Of a stretch of DNA of 64,000 nt, positions 61,706-64,000 are shown piece after piece. Source of the DNA: Tumebacillus flagellatus (lineage in GTDB: Bacteria; Bacillota; Bacilli; Tumebacillales; Tumebacillaceae); NCBI RefSeq assembly GCF_000714935.1, contig NZ_JMIR01000003.1, positions 62,001-126,000 of the forward strand. Direction: 5' to 3'. Both the position numbers and the translations under genes were made by a program. The notes under the pieces are model-generated. The model saw only the letters and a list, made by a program, of their open reading frames with translations, had not been told where the DNA came from and did no database searches. The stretch's first letter is position 1; every line of letters begins with the position of its first letter.

Positions 61706-61736
61706 GACCTCCCGCATCCGTGGGAGGCTTTTTTTC
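61706..61736 (+). terminator. Rho-independent terminator
   Basis: CCTCCC (61708-61713) pairs with GGGAGG (61722-61727) and is followed by T7. It follows the esterase remnant. Confidence 0.8.
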
Positions 61737-61791
61737 TGGAAAGCAGGTAAAAAGTCCCCCTTTTCACCGCGAGTTCTCTCTGCTACACTCT

Positions 61792-61813
61792 CCCTAACGA
61801 TCATTAGTTAGGG
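61792..61813. promoter_or_regulatory. TetR-type operator palindrome
   Basis: CCCTAAC (61792-61798) and GTTAGGG (61807-61813) are perfect inverted copies eight bases apart, just before the ribosome binding site of the TetR gene. A TACACT -10-like box lies immediately upstream, so binding would repress the gene. Confidence 0.7.
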
Positions 61814-61826
61814 AGGTCCGTCCACC

Positions 61827-62405
61827 ATGACAGCGACTGAAATCAAAAAAGTCGCCCTCTCCCTGTTTGCGGAGAAGGGTTATGAGGAAACAACGCTTGG
61901 CGAGATCGCACGGGAAGTCGGCATCAAGACGCCCTCGATCTACGCGCACTTTGCCAGCAAGGAAGAAATTTTCTGGTGCTTGGTCGAAGAGCAGACGGCG
62001 CTCTATGTGCAGCACTTGGAAGCCTCGTTCGCGCACGTCGAGGGAGCGGACATCGAAACCCAACTCTACTCCCTGCTGCGCGAGATGACTTCGTTCGTCG
62101 TGCAAAACAGCGAAACCGCTTCGCTGTACAAACGCATCTGGATGCACCCGCCTCTCCAGTTCAAAGACCGCATCCGCCGCGTCGTCACCGAAGTGGACCG
62201 CATGATCTGTTCCCGCCTCGCCGCCATCCTCGCCCAAGGCGTCGAGCAAAACATCATCCGCGACCAAAACCTCGAAGAACTCACCCAAACGTACCTCTGC
62301 CTCGTCGACGGCTACACGTTCGGGTTGATGTTCTACGACGACGATTCCTATACGCAAAAGCTGGACGGCATCTGGCGTGTGTTCTGGCAGGGACTCAAAC
62401 GCTGA
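61827..62405 (+). CDS. TetR family transcriptional regulator
   Basis: 192 residues. The helix-turn-helix is typical: 'KKVALSLFAEKGYEETTLGEIAREVGIKTPSIYAHFASKEEIF'. The C-terminal helical domain binds an unknown ligand. GGGAGG precedes the ATG, within the operator palindrome at 61792-61813, which implies autoregulation. The next gene, a small membrane protein, follows after 37 bases and is probably in the same transcript. Confidence 0.9.
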   Translation: MTATEIKKVALSLFAEKGYEETTLGEIAREVGIKTPSIYAHFASKEEIFWCLVEEQTALYVQHLEASFAHVEGADIETQLYSLLREMTSFVVQNSETASLYKRIWMHPPLQFKDRIRRVVTEVDRMICSRLAAILAQGVEQNIIRDQNLEELTQTYLCLVDGYTFGLMFYDDDSYTQKLDGIWRVFWQGLKR

Positions 62406-62442
62406 GAAAAAACACTCTTTCCCCTAAGGAGGCTGATTCCCC

Positions 62443-62772
62443 GTGGCCACTCTGCTTCAATACAAATGGGTCATCCTCGGCGTGCTCGAAATCCTCGCGT
62501 GGACGACGACGTTTCTCATGCTGTACGCCCGTTACGGGCTTCGCTCCAACCTGTGGTTTAAAATCTTCAGCGTCGCGTTCGCCCTCACCGGCGTGATTCC
62601 GCAAGTCGCCGTCGGCATCTTGAATTTCATCGCCAACCGCGAACTCGACCTGTTCACCCTGATCCTCGTCCTGCTGATCCTCTACGGCGCCACGCTTGGC
62701 AAAAAGCAAGTCCGCCAACTCGACGCCTGGGCGAAAAATAAGTTCAACAAAAAAAACGCCTCCCTCTCGTAA
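62443..62772 (+). CDS. Small membrane protein of unknown function
   Basis: 109 residues with three predicted helices (WVILGVLEILAWTTTFLMLY, VAFALTGVIPQVAVGILNFI, LILVLLILYGATLG) and a basic C-terminus (KKQVRQLDAWAKNKFNKK). No family is recognised. The GTG start is ten bases from AAGGAGG. It follows the TetR gene in what looks like a two-gene operon, so it could be the regulated target. Confidence 0.7.
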   Translation: MATLLQYKWVILGVLEILAWTTTFLMLYARYGLRSNLWFKIFSVAFALTGVIPQVAVGILNFIANRELDLFTLILVLLILYGATLGKKQVRQLDAWAKNKFNKKNASLS

Positions 62773-62788
62773 GGGAAGGCGTCTTTTC
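62750..62788. terminator. Bidirectional terminator
   Basis: ACGCCTCCCT pairs with AGGGAAGGCGT, with A and T runs outside. It overlaps the end of the small membrane protein gene and the stop of the convergent ferric-reductase-like gene. Confidence 0.75.
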
Positions 62789-63363
62789 TACGAAGCGCCG
62801 ACTGCTTTGCGCTTGCCTGCCAAGGAAAAGCGAACCACGAGCATCACGAGCACGCTCAGGGCGCTGACGATGTACATCGGCAGGTACGTTTTGGTGTCGG
62901 TGCCGTTGGCGATGCCGTGCACGGTGGAGAGGAGATAGAGAAGCGGGCTTGCCATGTGGAGTTTTTTCCAGACTGTTTGCCCGATCTTCGTGCGCAGTTC
63001 GGTGGTGAAGATCGTGAAGACCAAGAAGTAGCCCGCCACGATGCCAAACGCCATCGGGATCGGCTCCAAGTGCGACTTCAGCGGGATCAACAACTCCGCC
63101 CACGTGTAGTGCGAGTACGAATCGTACGCCAGCAAGATCAGGTGGAACATGACCAGATACACCGACCAGCGGGCCAGCGAGACGTGAGCAGCCGATGCCG
63201 CCGCGGCGGGCTTGCCCTGTTTGGTGCGAAGAGATTGATAGAGTCCGACCAGCACGGAGAGCGTGATCAAAATGTAGCTGCTAATGCCCGCCGCCCGCGT
63301 TAACGTCCACGCGTCCATCCAGGACGGCATCGAGATGTGGTAGAACGACAAAATCGTATTCAT
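62788..63363 (-). CDS. Ferric-reductase-like transmembrane haem protein
   Basis: 191 residues with about six helices. The helices carry spaced His residues (SLARWSVYLVMFHLILLAYD; KLHMASPLLYLLSTVHGIAN), the layout of the FRD/YedZ-type b-haem domain that passes electrons across the membrane. There is no FAD/NAD domain. GAGGAGG precedes the ATG by seven bases. It follows apbE by 16 bases, and pairing with an ApbE flavin transferase suggests a membrane electron-transfer system with a covalently bound FMN. Confidence 0.8.
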   Translation of the reverse strand: MNTILSFYHISMPSWMDAWTLTRAAGISSYILITLSVLVGLYQSLRTKQGKPAAAASAAHVSLARWSVYLVMFHLILLAYDSYSHYTWAELLIPLKSHLEPIPMAFGIVAGYFLVFTIFTTELRTKIGQTVWKKLHMASPLLYLLSTVHGIANGTDTKTYLPMYIVSALSVLVMLVVRFSLAGKRKAVGAS

Positions 63364-63379
63364 GGGAGTACCTCCTCCT

Positions 63380-64000
63380 CTAGTTCACAACTTGCACGTG
63401 GCGAGAGTGCTCGACGAACACGCCCTTTTGCTTTCGGCGTTGCAAAAATTCCGCGCCGCGTTTCGGACCGAGCAACAATGCTGTTTTCGCCCAGACGTCC
63501 GCTTGCACGGCGGTCGGTGCCGTAACCGTCGCCGACGCAATCGTCGTGTTCGACGGGCGTCCCGTGCGCGCATCGAGCAAGTGATGCTGCCACGCAGATC
63601 CCTGTTGCCAGCGGCGTTTGACGGTGGACGAGGTGGCGACCGCTCCGGTGCTCAGTTGCAGTTCCGCCACGTTGCGCTCCGGATCAAACGGGTCGGCGAC
63701 GCCGATGTTCCATGGCTCTTGCGGCTGTCCGAACGCCCGCAAATCTCCGCCCGCGTTGACAAATCCGCATCCAAACTGCCGCAGATGCCGGGCGGCGCGG
63801 TCGACCGTCCAGCCCTTGGCGATGCCGCCGAGGTCAAGCTGCGTGCCCGGCTGGACACGGATGGCTTTCTGCCGGAGATCGAGTTGGAACGGGAGAACCG
63901 TCGGGAGAGGCAGTTCTGCGTCCGCTTCTCCTCGCGAGTCGCGCTTGGCGGGCAGTTTTTCAAACGAGTCGTCGTAGCCCGCCGTCTGCAAGTGGCGCAA
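63380..64000 (-). CDS. apbE: FAD:protein FMN transferase (ApbE), truncated by the window edge
   Basis: At least 206 residues are visible; the N-terminus lies outside the window. Signatures LDLGGIAKGWTVDRAARHLR, GFVNAGGDLRAFG, 'HHLLDARTGRPS' and 'TVTAPTAVQADVWAKTALLLG' are the ApbE core, with metal/FAD contacts. ApbE attaches FMN to Thr/Ser of target proteins or hydrolyses FAD, usually outside the membrane. The ferric-reductase-like gene follows on the same strand. Confidence 0.92.
   Translation of the reverse strand: MRHLQTAGYDDSFEKLPAKRDSRGEADAELPLPTVLPFQLDLRQKAIRVQPGTQLDLGGIAKGWTVDRAARHLRQFGCGFVNAGGDLRAFGQPQEPWNIGVADPFDPERNVAELQLSTGAVATSSTVKRRWQQGSAWQHHLLDARTGRPSNTTIASATVTAPTAVQADVWAKTALLLGPKRGAEFLQRRKQKGVFVEHSRHVQVVN

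Overview
The window looks like chromosome from a G+C-rich, low-copy-element member of the Bacillales, most likely Tumebacillus or a close relative in the Alicyclobacillaceae. This is an inference from strong AGGAGG-type ribosome binding sites, frequent GTG/TTG starts, SLH-domain surface proteins, an immune inhibitor A protease, paired DUF1292 proteins and a bpsA-bpsB alkylpyrone pair. No rRNA, tRNA, CRISPR array, prophage or intact insertion sequence was seen.

Layout. 1-7.8 kb: thioesterase, a PH/GRAM-like protein, a secreted CHAP-type amidase, a PfkB sugar kinase, secreted InhA metalloprotease and a secreted DUF2334 deacetylase-like protein with FG-GAP repeats. 7.9-11.2 kb: one transcription unit of ammonium transporter, DUF294 nucleotidyltransferase-like protein and DnaQ-type exonuclease. 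11.3-17.3 kb (minus): sugar metabolism, with ROK glucokinase, GH15 glucoamylase-like enzyme, MsmX/UgpC-type ATPase and a PucR-type regulator. 17.3-23 kb (minus): MATE exporter, then an orphan type VII secretion-like cassette (WXG protein, membrane protein, DUF4176 protein, ArsC/Spx-like protein) and a second, internally duplicated membrane protein broken at a run of 12 G. 23-29 kb: Fe(II)/2OG oxygenase with a cre-like site, rpsF-rpsR without ssb, a MltG-like protein, bpsA-bpsB and TerC. 29.2-35.1 kb: PadR/RND and PadR/MFS efflux pairs.

35.3-48.6 kb: cold-shock protein, M32 carboxypeptidase, then three tandem paralogous secreted multidomain proteins of about 1,000 residues (two ending in Ig-like and FIMAH-type modules, one in three SLH domains), and a split permease. 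48.7-59.9 kb: MCP-like signalling protein, GGCT-like protein, MFS/LysR divergent pair, a secreted oligoendopeptidase F, SDR protein, DUF2071 protein, trpS, a 56-residue protein, proC and an erythromycin-esterase-like protein.

59.9-61.7 kb is the most unusual region: an A+T-rich set of three overlapping genes ending in a SecB-like chaperone (candidate toxin-antitoxin-chaperone module), followed by a mosaic scar made of copies of the 3' ends of both flanking genes. 61.8-64 kb: TetR regulator with its own operator-like palindrome, a small membrane protein, a ferric-reductase-like haem membrane protein and a truncated ApbE flavin transferase.

Three genes (near 21.8, 38.5 and 48.0 kb) are each broken by what looks like one missing base, two of them in homopolymers. 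This may be real (decay or phase variation) or a consistent sequencing deletion error, and should be settled before any of them is called a pseudogene.
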